From: Bacteroidales bacterium
GTDB lineage: Bacteria > Bacteroidota > Bacteroidia > Bacteroidales > FEN-979
DNA length: 32,183 bases
Direction: 5' to 3'
Assembly (NCBI GenBank): GCA_028706295.1
Contig: JAQWBQ010000042.1
Coordinates: 1-32,183, forward strand
Part shown: positions 7,065 through 16,298 of the stretch, piece by piece
Layout of the letters: each line of letters opens with the position of its first letter
Numbering within the stretch: the stretch's first letter is position 1
Notes under the pieces: generated by a model
Database searches by the model: none
What the model was told of the DNA's origin: nothing
The model's input: only the letters and a program-made list of their open reading frames with translations
Made by a program: the position numbers and the translations under genes

Positions 7065-8332
7065 TAACTATGAAAAACGGTTGGTTAATAATAACTATTC
7101 TTGTAATTGTTCAAACGGCATGGTCTCAGGTTCCGGCACAGTGGAGGGGAACTGATCGCAGCGGGATTTATCCCGAAACCGGTTTGCTGACAGAATGGCC
7201 GGCAACAGGGCCGCAACTTTTGTGGTCGGTCGACGGGATAGGAACGGGATATTCCTCTGCAGTTTCGGATGGCAAGGTAATTTGTCTTACCGGAATGGTG
7301 GACGAAAAGGATGTCATCACTGCTTTGAATCTGGATGGTTCCGTTCGGTGGAAGGTGCCTTTCGGCCCGTCATGGTCGAAATCATTTCCCGATGCACGGT
7401 GCACTCCAACGATTGACGGGGACCGGGTTTATGTGGTCAGCGGTTCGGGAGTCCTTGCCTGTCTTAATGTCGGGGATGGAGCCATCATCTGGTCTTTCGA
7501 CGGGGTAAAACGTTTCGAAGGGCTTTACGGGGAGTGGGGTGTCTGTGAATCGTTGCTGGTTACCGGAGATATGGTTATCTATTCCCCGGCCGGAATGAAG
7601 ACCACACTGGTCGCGTTAAACAAAAAAACCGGTGAGACCTTATGGGAATCTGGCACCCTAAACGATAGCAGCGCCTATGTATCACCCCGATTGATCCATT
7701 TTGGCGGGAAAGATATTATTCTTACCGTGATTAACAAGTACCTGGTAGGGGTTGAGCTTCAGACCGGAAAAATTCTGTGGACCTACAACTATTCGGCACT
7801 GGCTCCTGAAAAGGGGCTGAAGGTATGGCCTGGTGCTCCCAAAACCAATACCATCACGCCGCTGTTTGATAATGGCAATATTTACATTACCGGGGGATAC
7901 GATCATGTAGGAGCCCTGTTTAAAATATCGGACGATGCCTCGGCTATTTCCCTGGTGTGGACTGATACGGTACTGGATTGTCATCATGGCGGCGTGGTCA
8001 AATCAGGTAATTATATCTATGGCTCTAACTGGATCAATAATGGTATGGGAAACTGGTGCTGTATTGACTGGGCCACAGGTAAAAAATTGTATGAGCAAAA
8101 ATGGTTTAACAAAGGACCGATTATCGGAGCCGATGGAATGTTATACTGTCAGGATGAAAAATCAGGAAATATAGGATTGGTAAGACCTACCCCCGAAAAA
8201 TTTGATCTTATCAGTTCTTTTAAAATTCCCCTGGGGAAAGGACCCTACTGGGCCCATCCTTCCATTTACGGCGGCAGGCTTTATGTTAGACACGGGGATG
8301 TATTAATGGCTTTTGATATTGCAAAGAAATAA
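7061..8332 (+). CDS. Secreted PQQ-like beta-propeller protein (paralog 2 of 3)
   Basis: The 423-residue protein starts at an ATG overlapping the previous stop; a second ATG at 7070 (MKNGWLIITI) is equally good. The signal peptide ends near TAWSQ. The mature part opens with AQWRGTDRSGIYPETGLL and ends with LYVRHGDVLMAFDI, both closely paralleling paralogs 1 and 3. Internal repeats include LNKKTGETLWES and VELQTGKILWTY. A vicinal Cys pair (NWCCIDWATG) lies in a blade strand; vicinal cysteines occur near PQQ in methanol dehydrogenase, but the position here looks structural. A 141-base gap without a clear gene or terminator separates it from paralog 3. Function unknown; same envelope location expected. 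Confidence 0.85.
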   Translation: MITMKNGWLIITILVIVQTAWSQVPAQWRGTDRSGIYPETGLLTEWPATGPQLLWSVDGIGTGYSSAVSDGKVICLTGMVDEKDVITALNLDGSVRWKVPFGPSWSKSFPDARCTPTIDGDRVYVVSGSGVLACLNVGDGAIIWSFDGVKRFEGLYGEWGVCESLLVTGDMVIYSPAGMKTTLVALNKKTGETLWESGTLNDSSAYVSPRLIHFGGKDIILTVINKYLVGVELQTGKILWTYNYSALAPEKGLKVWPGAPKTNTITPLFDNGNIYITGGYDHVGALFKISDDASAISLVWTDTVLDCHHGGVVKSGNYIYGSNWINNGMGNWCCIDWATGKKLYEQKWFNKGPIIGADGMLYCQDEKSGNIGLVRPTPEKFDLISSFKIPLGKGPYWAHPSIYGGRLYVRHGDVLMAFDIAKK

Positions 8333-8473
8333 GATTCGTGGTCTGTCGCGCCTGAAATCAATAGCTTAATTCCAAATCATACGGTAAAAAATCGACTTCA
8401 TCGACATAAGGCCCGGGATGGTCAAAAAAGTTCGTGTCATGCTCCTGAGAACTCTAATTTTACAAATAAAAAA

Positions 8474-9700
8474 ATGAACCATTTCCGTTATGCCATTTTG
8501 CTAAGCCTGCTGACCCTGATCAATTCGTTGCTTGTTGCACAGTCTTTATACCAGTTCCGCGGGCCGGATCGCACCGGTATCTACCCGGGGGAACATTTGC
8601 TCAGACAGTGGCCTGCCGAAGGCCCCCCGTTGCTCTGGCAGGCAACAGGTACCGGGAATGGGTTCAGCACTCCGGTCAGCAATGGGAAGTTAGTTTATGT
8701 TGCCGGGGAAAAAGACAGTACCGGGTATATTTTTGCTTTTGATAATAAAGGGGTTTTAAAGTGGAAAAAGGAAACCGGTCGCGAATGGACCGAAAATTTT
8801 CCCGGCCCGCGTTCGACGGTCACGGTCGTGGGGGATTTGCTCTATTATTGTTCCAGCATGGGCAAAATAATCTGTCTGGATGCTGCGAACGGTGAATCAA
8901 AATGGGTGGTCGATCTACTAAAGGATTTACATGGTATCAACATCAGGTTCGGATATACCGAATCGCTGCTGGTTGACGGGGATGTACTTTTTTGTTCACC
9001 GGGCGGACCGGATACCAATATTGTCGCGCCGAACCGGTTAACAGGATCACTAATCTGGAAATCAAAAGCCATGGGTGATTCCGCTGCTTATTGTTCACCA
9101 ATTTTGATCCACCAGGGAGGGAAAAAAATCCTCACCACGTTATCGATCCATCATCTGTTAGGAATTGATGCTTCCGACGGAAAATTATTATGGTCACAGA
9201 AAATAGATCGTCAGGGTGATATTCATTGTAATGTTCCATGGTTTGAGGATGGTGATCTTTATATCAATGATCGCGGGGGGAATGGTCTTCTTAAGTTGTC
9301 ACTCACAGCGGCTGGAGATTCTGTAAAAGAGGTCTGGCGAAATTTCAAGGCCGGAAATGTGCAAAGCGGGTTCATTAAACTTGGGAACAATCTTTTTGGA
9401 TCCCGTTACCGTCCGGCGCGGTTCGAGAGCATTGATGCCACAACAGGACAGGTCGCCGATACGTTGAAATTCAGCGTCGGCTCCACTATTTATGCCGACG
9501 GGATGTTTTACTGCTATGGTGAAGATGGTACGATGGGACTTATCAGTGCTGATCAGGGGAAATTGTCGTTGGTGAGTTCCTTTAAAATCACAGAAGGAAC
9601 GAATGAACATTTTGCCCATCCTTCAATCCGGGATGGCGTGTTGTATGTTCGTCATGGCGATGTTTTAATGGCATTCAATATCCGAAGACAGGAGGAATGA
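8474..9700 (+). CDS. Secreted PQQ-like beta-propeller protein (paralog 3 of 3)
   Basis: The 408-residue protein has a signal peptide (MNHFRYAILLSLLTLINSLL, cleavage near VAQ). It carries the same opening (YQFRGPDRTGIYPGEHLL, QWPAEGPPLLW) and closing (LYVRHGDVLMAFNI) motifs as its two upstream neighbours. Several blade motifs (LDAANGESKWV, IDASDGKLLWS) indicate a six- to eight-bladed propeller. The block shared around SAYCSP, one blade before the middle, is also in paralog 1. A weak -7-like sequence (TAATTTTA, 8455-8462) precedes it, so it may have its own start of transcription. The tandem arrangement and shared ends point to duplication followed by divergence. Confidence 0.85.
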   Translation: MNHFRYAILLSLLTLINSLLVAQSLYQFRGPDRTGIYPGEHLLRQWPAEGPPLLWQATGTGNGFSTPVSNGKLVYVAGEKDSTGYIFAFDNKGVLKWKKETGREWTENFPGPRSTVTVVGDLLYYCSSMGKIICLDAANGESKWVVDLLKDLHGINIRFGYTESLLVDGDVLFCSPGGPDTNIVAPNRLTGSLIWKSKAMGDSAAYCSPILIHQGGKKILTTLSIHHLLGIDASDGKLLWSQKIDRQGDIHCNVPWFEDGDLYINDRGGNGLLKLSLTAAGDSVKEVWRNFKAGNVQSGFIKLGNNLFGSRYRPARFESIDATTGQVADTLKFSVGSTIYADGMFYCYGEDGTMGLISADQGKLSLVSSFKITEGTNEHFAHPSIRDGVLYVRHGDVLMAFNIRRQEE

Positions 9701-9775
9701 CTGATGATATTTCCGCTAAATACAAATATACCGATCTCTTTACGGCCAGGTGACTAAAACAATGAACAGGACAAA

Positions 9776-11209
9776 ATGGGACGATGGTCAATTCTTCTTC
9801 CGCTAATCATTTTTTTTCTGGGAACGGGTGTAATCCTGTTCTGGCTTTTCCATGACCCGGTTGCGGATTACATTCCATCACTTCCGGGAATGGATCACCG
9901 GGGAACGGGCGTGAAAACAGCGGAGGAGGTGAAAATCGGAGCGCTGTTCACCTTTTTCAGATCCTCTGTAGAAAAGACCGGAACCAGTTGGCCCCGGTTC
10001 CGCGGGCGTGATTTTGATAACATAAACAAAGAACCGGTAAAACTGATCGATTCCTGGGGGGGAAAGGGCCCTGATATTTTATGGAAGGTGGAACTGGGGG
10101 AGGGGCACGCTGCGCCGGCAGTCTATAACGGCAGGGTATATGTGCTTGATTATGATGAAAAGAAACGGGAGGATGCATTGCGTTGTTTTTCTTTGACCAC
10201 CGGGGAGGAATTGTGGAGGCGGGCTTACGGAGTCAGGTTAAAGCGCAATCATGGGTTGTCGCGGACCATTCCGGCAGTGACAGACCGGTATGTCGTCACG
10301 ATCGGACCAAAATGCCAGGTGATGTGTTGTGACCGGATCAACGGGGACTTTTTGTGGGGAGTGGACCTGGTAAAAGAGTACGGTACAGAAGTTCCCTTCT
10401 GGTACACGGGACAATGTCCGTTGGTCGACAACGACACGGCTATAATTGCCGTCGGAGGTCGTTCGTTGTTCATTGCGGTTGATTGCAAGACCGGAAAAAA
10501 GGTTTGGGAAACCCCGAATCCCCATAAATGGAAGATGTCGCATGCATCGGTGATGCCCATGACATTGAACGGGAAAAGGAGTTATGTTTACTTTGCCGTG
10601 GGAGGAATCTGTGGAATTTCGGCATCGGCACCCGACCGGGGAGCTATACTGTGGGAATCTACCGAATTTTCTCCGTCAGTCATTGCCCCTTCTCCGGTGA
10701 TCTTCGGGAATGGGTATATCTTTATCACGGCAGGTTACGGGGCAGGATCCGCATTGCTTCAGGTAAAAAGCGCAGGAAATATAGGGCCCGGCAGGTTTGC
10801 AGTATCGGTGTTACAAAAATACAGACCCTCCGAGGGACTGGCATCAGAACAGCAAACGCCTGTTTATCTAAATGGTTATCTTTATGGAATTCTGCCAAAA
10901 GATGCCGGTAATTTGCGGAACCAGTTTGTAGTCGTTAAAGCAACCGAGTGCCGGAACATTATTACTTCCAGCGGGAAAAGTGACCGTTACGGCCTCGGCC
11001 CCTTTATTTTTGCCGATGGAAAGTTCTTTATCCTCAATGACGATGGAGAGATGACCATTGCCACGGCGACTCCAAAAGAGTTCAAGGTCCTCGACCGGGC
11101 AAGGATCATCGATGGCCAGGACTCCTGGGGGCCTGTTGCGCTCACCGGGAGTTATATGTTGATCCGGGATTCAAAAACGATGGTATGCCTGAACATGAAA
11201 GCCAGATAA
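9776..11209 (+). CDS. Membrane-anchored PQQ-like beta-propeller protein
   Basis: The 477-residue protein has one N-terminal membrane anchor (residues 5-24), a linker to about residue 70, then a propeller opening WPRFRGRDFDNINKEP and GPDILWKVELGEGHAAPAV. Blade motifs include CFSLTTGEELWRR and VDCKTGKKVWET. It is more distant from the three upstream propellers, being longer and tethered rather than released, with a different C-terminus. A vicinal Cys pair (VMCCDR) is present. It begins a run with short gaps (24, 27, 53 and 116 bases) through the NHL protein, polyferredoxin, NapH-like protein and another anchored propeller. That suggests one operon and perhaps one membrane complex. Domain should face the periplasm. 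Confidence 0.82.
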   Translation: MGRWSILLPLIIFFLGTGVILFWLFHDPVADYIPSLPGMDHRGTGVKTAEEVKIGALFTFFRSSVEKTGTSWPRFRGRDFDNINKEPVKLIDSWGGKGPDILWKVELGEGHAAPAVYNGRVYVLDYDEKKREDALRCFSLTTGEELWRRAYGVRLKRNHGLSRTIPAVTDRYVVTIGPKCQVMCCDRINGDFLWGVDLVKEYGTEVPFWYTGQCPLVDNDTAIIAVGGRSLFIAVDCKTGKKVWETPNPHKWKMSHASVMPMTLNGKRSYVYFAVGGICGISASAPDRGAILWESTEFSPSVIAPSPVIFGNGYIFITAGYGAGSALLQVKSAGNIGPGRFAVSVLQKYRPSEGLASEQQTPVYLNGYLYGILPKDAGNLRNQFVVVKATECRNIITSSGKSDRYGLGPFIFADGKFFILNDDGEMTIATATPKEFKVLDRARIIDGQDSWGPVALTGSYMLIRDSKTMVCLNMKAR

Positions 11210-11233
11210 ATGATCCGTTAATAATTCAAATGG

Positions 11234-12193
11234 ATGAAAAGTAAAATTATCATAATTGCCGCCATCGTGATGCTCATTGCAATCATGGGATATATGGCCT
11301 GGGATCTGTTTTTGTCAGCGCCTCCGGAAGCAAAAAATCCATGGGAATATAAGGTGGGCGATTTAAAACGGGTCGACTCGTCTATCCTGAATTACATCGA
11401 GATGAAACCGTTTAAACCTGAAATGGAGGAGGTACACGGGGTGGATGTAGATTCATCAGGAACGATTTACGTTGTGGGGAAGAACCGTGTTGGAATTTTC
11501 GGCCGGGACGGGAACCTGAAAAATTCATTTCCGATAAGCGGTATCGGAACCTGTATTACAATGAGAAATCAGTTGATTTATGTAGGAATTCTTGATCATA
11601 TTGAATTATTTAACATGAGTGGTGACCGGATCAAAAGGTGGAAACGAACCGCCCCGGGATCGGTTATCACCAGTATTGCGGTCAACGGAAATGATGTTTT
11701 TCTGGCTGATGCCGGTAACAAAATGGTTTACAGATATACAGCAGCGGGAAAATTGCTAAACAGGATCGGACAAAAGGATACCGTGCAGAATATCCCCGGG
11801 TTTGTGATACCAAGCCCCTATTTTGACCTCGCCATTGGGAAGGATCGTACACTTTGGGTTGTCAATCCCGGCAGACATTCCTTTGAACATTACACCATGG
11901 AGGGACACCTTCTGAACTCGTGGGGTTCCGCTTCAAACAGCACAGCAGGTTTTTGCGGTTGCTGCAATCCGACAAACTTTGCCCTTCTGAATGACGGATC
12001 ATTCGTAACCAGTGAAAAAGGGATTGAACGAATTAAAATATACTCGAACGAGGGAGTGTATCGGGAACTGGTTGCCACTCCTGAGATGTTCGCGGAAGGG
12101 GTCAAAGGGTTGGACCTGGCTGTGGATCCGCAAGGCAGGATCCTGGTTCTGGATCCGGCTAAAAATCAGGTGAGGGTTTTTGTAAGGAAGTAA
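11234..12193 (+). CDS. Membrane-anchored NHL-type beta-propeller with CGCC motif
   Basis: The 319-residue protein has an N-terminal anchor (residues 4-29) and then an NHL/SMP-30-like six-bladed propeller. Strand patterns include VHGVDVDSSGTIYVVGKNRVGIF, split here as VDVDSSGTIYVV plus VGIF, and later LDLAVDPQGRILVLDPAKNQV. A Cys-dense motif, AGFCGCCNPTNFALL, lies at about residues 236-250. It could bind metal or form a disulfide, or be a docking site for a redox partner. The gene sits 24 bases after the anchored PQQ-like propeller and 27 bases before the Tat-type polyferredoxin. That context makes a role in envelope electron transfer plausible, but no catalytic residue set is visible. NHL proteins often act as protein-interaction platforms. 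Confidence 0.75.
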   Translation: MKSKIIIIAAIVMLIAIMGYMAWDLFLSAPPEAKNPWEYKVGDLKRVDSSILNYIEMKPFKPEMEEVHGVDVDSSGTIYVVGKNRVGIFGRDGNLKNSFPISGIGTCITMRNQLIYVGILDHIELFNMSGDRIKRWKRTAPGSVITSIAVNGNDVFLADAGNKMVYRYTAAGKLLNRIGQKDTVQNIPGFVIPSPYFDLAIGKDRTLWVVNPGRHSFEHYTMEGHLLNSWGSASNSTAGFCGCCNPTNFALLNDGSFVTSEKGIERIKIYSNEGVYRELVATPEMFAEGVKGLDLAVDPQGRILVLDPAKNQVRVFVRK

Positions 12194-12220
12194 CAAAAAA
12201 GTTAGTCAATATCCTCTTTT

Positions 12221-12889
12221 ATGCCAACACGACGTGTCTTTCTCCAGAACCTGATCCGAGGCGGGATTCTTGCCGGATTGGGGTTGCTGACCGGATCACT
12301 TGTTTTCCGGTCGCGGAAAGGGGGAACATGCCGGTTGAATATTTCCTGTAACGCCTGCAGCAAAAACGGAAGTTGTACACTGGTTCCGGCGTTTGAAACA
12401 CGACAGTTTGTCTGGCAACTCGACCCCTCTAAATGTATCCAGTGTGGACGTTGTGCCACCGAGTGTGTACACACGCCATCGGCAGTGAAATGTGTGCATG
12501 TTTACGCCATGTGTGGCTATTGCGATTTATGTGGCGGATACTTCAAACCCGACACCAAAACCCTGAACACGGGCGCAGAAAATCAACTGTGTCCGACCAG
12601 CGCAATTAAACGGAGTTTTATCGAGGACCCCTTCTTTGAATATACCATTGATGAAAATCTTTGCATAGGTTGTGGCAAATGTGTCAAGGGTTGCGGGGCT
12701 TTCGGGAACGGATCCCTTCAGCTTCAGATTCGCCACCATATTTGTGATAATTGTAATGAATGTGCCATTGCGCGTAAGTGCCCGGCCGGAGCCTTCAGCC
12801 GGGTACCAGCAACGAGTCCATACTTACTCAAGGGATTTGGGAAACAGCCATTGTCGGGGGACAAAACGGGAGGACCGGAATCTTTTTAA
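12221..12889 (+). CDS. Tat-exported polyferredoxin (NapG-like role)
   Basis: The 222-residue protein starts MPTRRVFLQNLIRGG, a twin-arginine signal or anchor (RR at 4-5) followed by a hydrophobic stretch to about residue 29. It therefore probably folds with its clusters and is placed on the periplasmic face. Twenty-one cysteines follow, including CIQCGRCATEC (72-82), CGYCDLC with Cys124-Pro, CIGCGKCVKGC (148-158) and CDNCNECAIARKCP (175-188). These suffice for about four [4Fe-4S] clusters. It directly precedes a NapH/NosR-like membrane protein, the order seen for NapG-NapH, where NapH oxidises menaquinol and NapG passes electrons outward. No nitrate reductase is nearby, so the acceptor or donor differs. 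The exact family name is uncertain. Confidence 0.8.
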   Translation: MPTRRVFLQNLIRGGILAGLGLLTGSLVFRSRKGGTCRLNISCNACSKNGSCTLVPAFETRQFVWQLDPSKCIQCGRCATECVHTPSAVKCVHVYAMCGYCDLCGGYFKPDTKTLNTGAENQLCPTSAIKRSFIEDPFFEYTIDENLCIGCGKCVKGCGAFGNGSLQLQIRHHICDNCNECAIARKCPAGAFSRVPATSPYLLKGFGKQPLSGDKTGGPESF

Positions 12890-12942
12890 CTATCAAATAA
12901 GAAAATGCACATTCGCAGACATTAAATATTTGATTTGACAAC

Positions 12943-14238
12943 ATGTTCAGGAAAAGCAGGGAGTTCTGGTTACTTTTATTGCTGATGCTGTTGGCAGGTA
13001 GTTCCTTTGCCATCCAGCGGTTCCCGCGACCGGAATTTGAGACCGGGTACCAGCAACCTGAAACTATGCTCCCCGGACCGCGGGCTGAGATCATGGCCGT
13101 GGTTGATCTTGCCGTTCTGATACTGGCCTTGTCAGCCGTATCATGGATGGTGTTAAAAAAGCGATCGCGAAAAGGGGTCTTTTGGGTTTCGATGTTTTCC
13201 CTGGTCTATTTTGGATTTTACCGTGAAGGCTGTATTTGTGCGGTCGGGTCTGTTCAGAATGTAACCCTTGCCTTGTTTGATCCGACCTATCCAATACCGC
13301 TAACAGTTTTAGCCTTCTTTATTATTCCGCTTATATTCACGCTGTTCTTTGGGAGGACCTTTTGTGCGGGAGTATGTCCTTTCGGCGCAATGCAGGACCT
13401 TGTGGCTTTCAGACCCAAAACGATCAATTCAAAGGTTGATGCCGCGTTGGGGATGATGCCCTATTTGTACCTTGGATTGGCCGTGCTTTTCGCTGCTACG
13501 GGTACCGATTTTATTATTTGCAGGTACGATCCTTTTGTCGGGATTTTCAGGATCAACGCCGGTTTTTCAATGTTACTATTTGCCGCGATTTTATTGTTAA
13601 CCGGAATTTTCATCGCCAGGCCTTACTGCAGGTATTTATGTCCCTACGGTGTTCTTCTGAACTGGATCAGCCGGTTTTCATATCGCCATATGACTATAAC
13701 GCCGGCCGAATGCATCAACTGTCGGCTCTGTGAGAATTCGTGCCCATACGGCGCCATAAAAATTCCGAACTCCGTTAAATATGCCGAAACCAGGCGCCAA
13801 CGGGTACGGAAACTGATGTTTATTACCTTGCTATTTCCCTTTCTGATGGTCGGGGGAGGATGGGCAGGAAGCAGATTGCAAGAGACATTTGCAGGTGTCA
13901 ACCGGACCGTAAAGCTCGCAAAAGAACTTCTGGTTTCAGATCAAAACGGACAAGACGTCGAATCGTTTGAGATAAAAGCATTCAGATCATCGGGGAAACC
14001 GCTGACAGAGGTTTATCAGGAAGCACGAATTATTCTTCATAGATTTTTAATCGGAGGATGGATATTGGGGGCGTTTTTGGGATTAACGACCGGTTTGATG
14101 GTTGCAGGAAAGTTGTTGGAAAATCATCAATCGGACTATGTTCCTGATAAAGGTGCCTGTTTGAGTTGCGCAAGATGTACGGATTATTGCCCCGTGATGG
14201 GAAATACCATGCCAACAGAATTGAATCATAAGGCTTGA
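12943..14238 (+). CDS. NapH/NosR-like membrane 4Fe-4S protein
   Basis: The 431-residue membrane protein has about seven or eight hydrophobic segments (roughly 7-24, 51-72, 80-92, 119-137, 172-188, 208-226, 292-306, 369-388). It has the family hallmark of two membrane-proximal CxxxCP motifs, CAGVCP (141-146) and CRYLCP (229-234). A ferredoxin cluster motif, CINCRLCENSCP (257-268), follows; a second, CLSCARCTDYCP (406-417), sits at the C-terminus after the last helix. Known relatives (NapH, the NosR C-terminal half, YccM) move electrons between the quinone pool and iron-sulfur partners. It lies 53 bases after the Tat polyferredoxin, its likely partner. There is no N-terminal FMN-binding domain, unlike full NosR. 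Confidence 0.85.
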   Translation: MFRKSREFWLLLLLMLLAGSSFAIQRFPRPEFETGYQQPETMLPGPRAEIMAVVDLAVLILALSAVSWMVLKKRSRKGVFWVSMFSLVYFGFYREGCICAVGSVQNVTLALFDPTYPIPLTVLAFFIIPLIFTLFFGRTFCAGVCPFGAMQDLVAFRPKTINSKVDAALGMMPYLYLGLAVLFAATGTDFIICRYDPFVGIFRINAGFSMLLFAAILLLTGIFIARPYCRYLCPYGVLLNWISRFSYRHMTITPAECINCRLCENSCPYGAIKIPNSVKYAETRRQRVRKLMFITLLFPFLMVGGGWAGSRLQETFAGVNRTVKLAKELLVSDQNGQDVESFEIKAFRSSGKPLTEVYQEARIILHRFLIGGWILGAFLGLTTGLMVAGKLLENHQSDYVPDKGACLSCARCTDYCPVMGNTMPTELNHKA

Positions 14239-14354
14239 TGAAATTGGAACTTATTGTGTTTTTAAAACAGCATCACTTTCAAAACGGGCTGGAATCAACA
14301 ACTTGGCAGTCAAGTAGAATTTTAAACCCGGGATTCAAAAAGATGAAATGATCG

Positions 14355-16199
14355 ATGGATAAACTTCCTGATAAATCCCCTGACCGCACCATCAGGTCAT
14401 TGCACATCACGGCTTTCGCAGGCTCTGTTTTTGCATTGATCCTCAGTGTGATGTTGATCTTAAATTTTCTGCAGATGAAGCGGATTGATCCGCTGAATTC
14501 ACGCACCCTGATCTTACTGAACGAGCGGCTGAAGACCAACCCTGAAGATAAAACATTGCGTGAGGAGATCCGCAGCCTTGATCTGCTGGCACGGAAGGCA
14601 TTTTTCACAAGCCAATGGCAGATCAGAATTGGAGGATACCTGTTGCTGATAAGTGGTTTGGTAGTAGTCATTTCCCTGAAAACAACCGATTTTATTGTAA
14701 AGATTTCACCCGATGAACCTGGGCGGCAGAAATTGGATTTTTGGGAACGGCAGTCTGCAAGCCGGAAGTGGATTGCAGGGGCTGGTGTGGTGATGATTTG
14801 TTCCGCTTTGATCCTCGCTTTTATGACCGATCATGAGCTGGGAAGAGATCTGGAACATGCTTTAGGCGGAGCTGTTGCGGCAAAAGGTGAACCGGCAAAT
14901 GCAAATGTCGGATCTGATAAGGCAAACCGGGAGAACAGGATGGTCGAATTACCTGCGGATGTTCCGGGTATGGTTTCCGATTCCGTTACACAGAGTGCGG
15001 ATCAGCCATCAGGTTTCGCCGCAAATCCCGTGGGATTCCCGACCCAGGCCGAAATCCGGAAAAATTTCCCCGGATTCAGAGGTCCTGGTGGGATCGGAAT
15101 AGATCATCATAAAAACATCCCGGTTTCCTGGGACGGAAAATCAGGGAAAAATATTATTTGGAAAACCAAGATCCCTCTTCCGGGTTTTAATTCGCCCATT
15201 GTTTGGGATGACAGAATCTTTTTATCGGGGGCCAATGAGACCCGGCGCGAAATATACGGGATCGATGCCGGGAAAGGAACGATTTTATGGACTACGGTAA
15301 TTGATAAAGTCCCCGGAAGTCCTGCCAAAGCGCCAGCGGTTAACAAAGAAACCGGTCAGGCAGCACCGGGTATGACCACCGACGGACGGCGGGTTTATGC
15401 CATCTTTGCCAATGGTGACATTGCTGCCCTGAATTTTGAAGGGAAGATCGTCTGGGTTAAAAACCTGGGCGTTCCCTCCAATCACTACGGGCACTCCTCT
15501 TCCCTGATCATGTATAAAGACCGGGTGATTGTGCAGTATGATCAACGCGGAAGCGCCGCCGTGATGGCATTGGCCGGACCAACCGGCGATGTGATCTGGA
15601 AAACCCAGAGGGCTGTCAAGGTTTCATGGGCTTCGCCGGTTCTGGTTCATACCGGGACAAGGATGGAACTGATCCTGGCGGCCGAACCGTTCATTGCTGC
15701 TTACGATCCTGAAAACGGGAAGGAATTGTGGAGAACGGATTGCATCAACGGCGAAGTCGGGCCATCGGTTGCTTATGCCGACGGAAGGGTCTTTTCCGTT
15801 AATGAATATTCGAAGCTTACGGCAATCCAATTAGGGGAACAGCCCCGGATCCTCTGGGAGGATTCGGAGTACTTATCCGATGTTCCCAGCCCGGTAGCGA
15901 CGGCACAATACCTGTTTCTGGCGACCAGTTACGGTACCGTCGTGTGTTACAATGTTCTGAACGGGGAAAAATTCTGGGAACATGAATTTGATCAGACCAT
16001 CTATTCGTCGCCCATGATGGCTGAAGGAAGAATATATCTGTTGGATAAGCTGGGCGTAATGTACATTTTTAATGCATCAGATAAATTTCAACTGATCGGA
16101 CAACCCGTTCTGGGGGAGGGAACCTTTTGCACGCCGGCCTTTACCGATGGGCGACTCTATATCCGGGGGAACAATAATTTGTACTGCATTGGGAAATGA
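14355..16199 (+). CDS. Three-helix membrane-anchored PQQ-like beta-propeller
   Basis: The 614-residue protein has an unusual layout. Hydrophobic segments lie at about 17-39, 90-107 and 138-156, with a charged, coiled-coil-like stretch between the first two (LNERLKTNPEDKTLREEIRSLDLL). A low-complexity linker (about 160-230) follows, and then a PQQ-like propeller begins with FPGFRGPGGIGIDHHKNIP and NIIWKTKIPLPGFNSP. Repeats such as YDPENGKELWRTD and YNVLNGEKFWEHE follow. The odd number of helices puts the propeller outside the cytoplasm if the N-terminus is inside. Gap to the NapH-like gene is 116 bases with no clear terminator. This form, with a propeller fused to a helical membrane domain, suggests a structural subunit of a membrane complex; function is unknown. 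Confidence 0.8.
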   Translation: MDKLPDKSPDRTIRSLHITAFAGSVFALILSVMLILNFLQMKRIDPLNSRTLILLNERLKTNPEDKTLREEIRSLDLLARKAFFTSQWQIRIGGYLLLISGLVVVISLKTTDFIVKISPDEPGRQKLDFWERQSASRKWIAGAGVVMICSALILAFMTDHELGRDLEHALGGAVAAKGEPANANVGSDKANRENRMVELPADVPGMVSDSVTQSADQPSGFAANPVGFPTQAEIRKNFPGFRGPGGIGIDHHKNIPVSWDGKSGKNIIWKTKIPLPGFNSPIVWDDRIFLSGANETRREIYGIDAGKGTILWTTVIDKVPGSPAKAPAVNKETGQAAPGMTTDGRRVYAIFANGDIAALNFEGKIVWVKNLGVPSNHYGHSSSLIMYKDRVIVQYDQRGSAAVMALAGPTGDVIWKTQRAVKVSWASPVLVHTGTRMELILAAEPFIAAYDPENGKELWRTDCINGEVGPSVAYADGRVFSVNEYSKLTAIQLGEQPRILWEDSEYLSDVPSPVATAQYLFLATSYGTVVCYNVLNGEKFWEHEFDQTIYSSPMMAEGRIYLLDKLGVMYIFNASDKFQLIGQPVLGEGTFCTPAFTDGRLYIRGNNNLYCIGK

Positions 16200-16212
16200 A
16201 AGGATAGAAGAA

Positions 16213-16246
16213 ATTTACGATTGCCAGGATTTACGATTTACGATTG
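16213..16246 (+). repeat. ATTTACGATT intergenic repeat, copy 1
   Basis: ATTTACGATTG (16213-16223) and GATTTACGATTTACGATTG (16228-16246) are short direct copies of one unit in the gap before the NuoE-NuoF gene. A closely similar pair lies at 21548-21584, after the last propeller gene. Such units are likely dispersed in the genome; function unknown. Confidence 0.6.
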
Positions 16247-16298
16247 AAAATGTGATGATAATAGATTAATTGCGAATGGAAATTTTCAGGATTAAGCG

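Noticed and set aside
5850-9700. True PQQ-dependent alcohol dehydrogenases
   Set aside because: The proteins are about 400 residues, without a heme c CxxCH motif and without a recognisable PQQ/calcium catalytic set.
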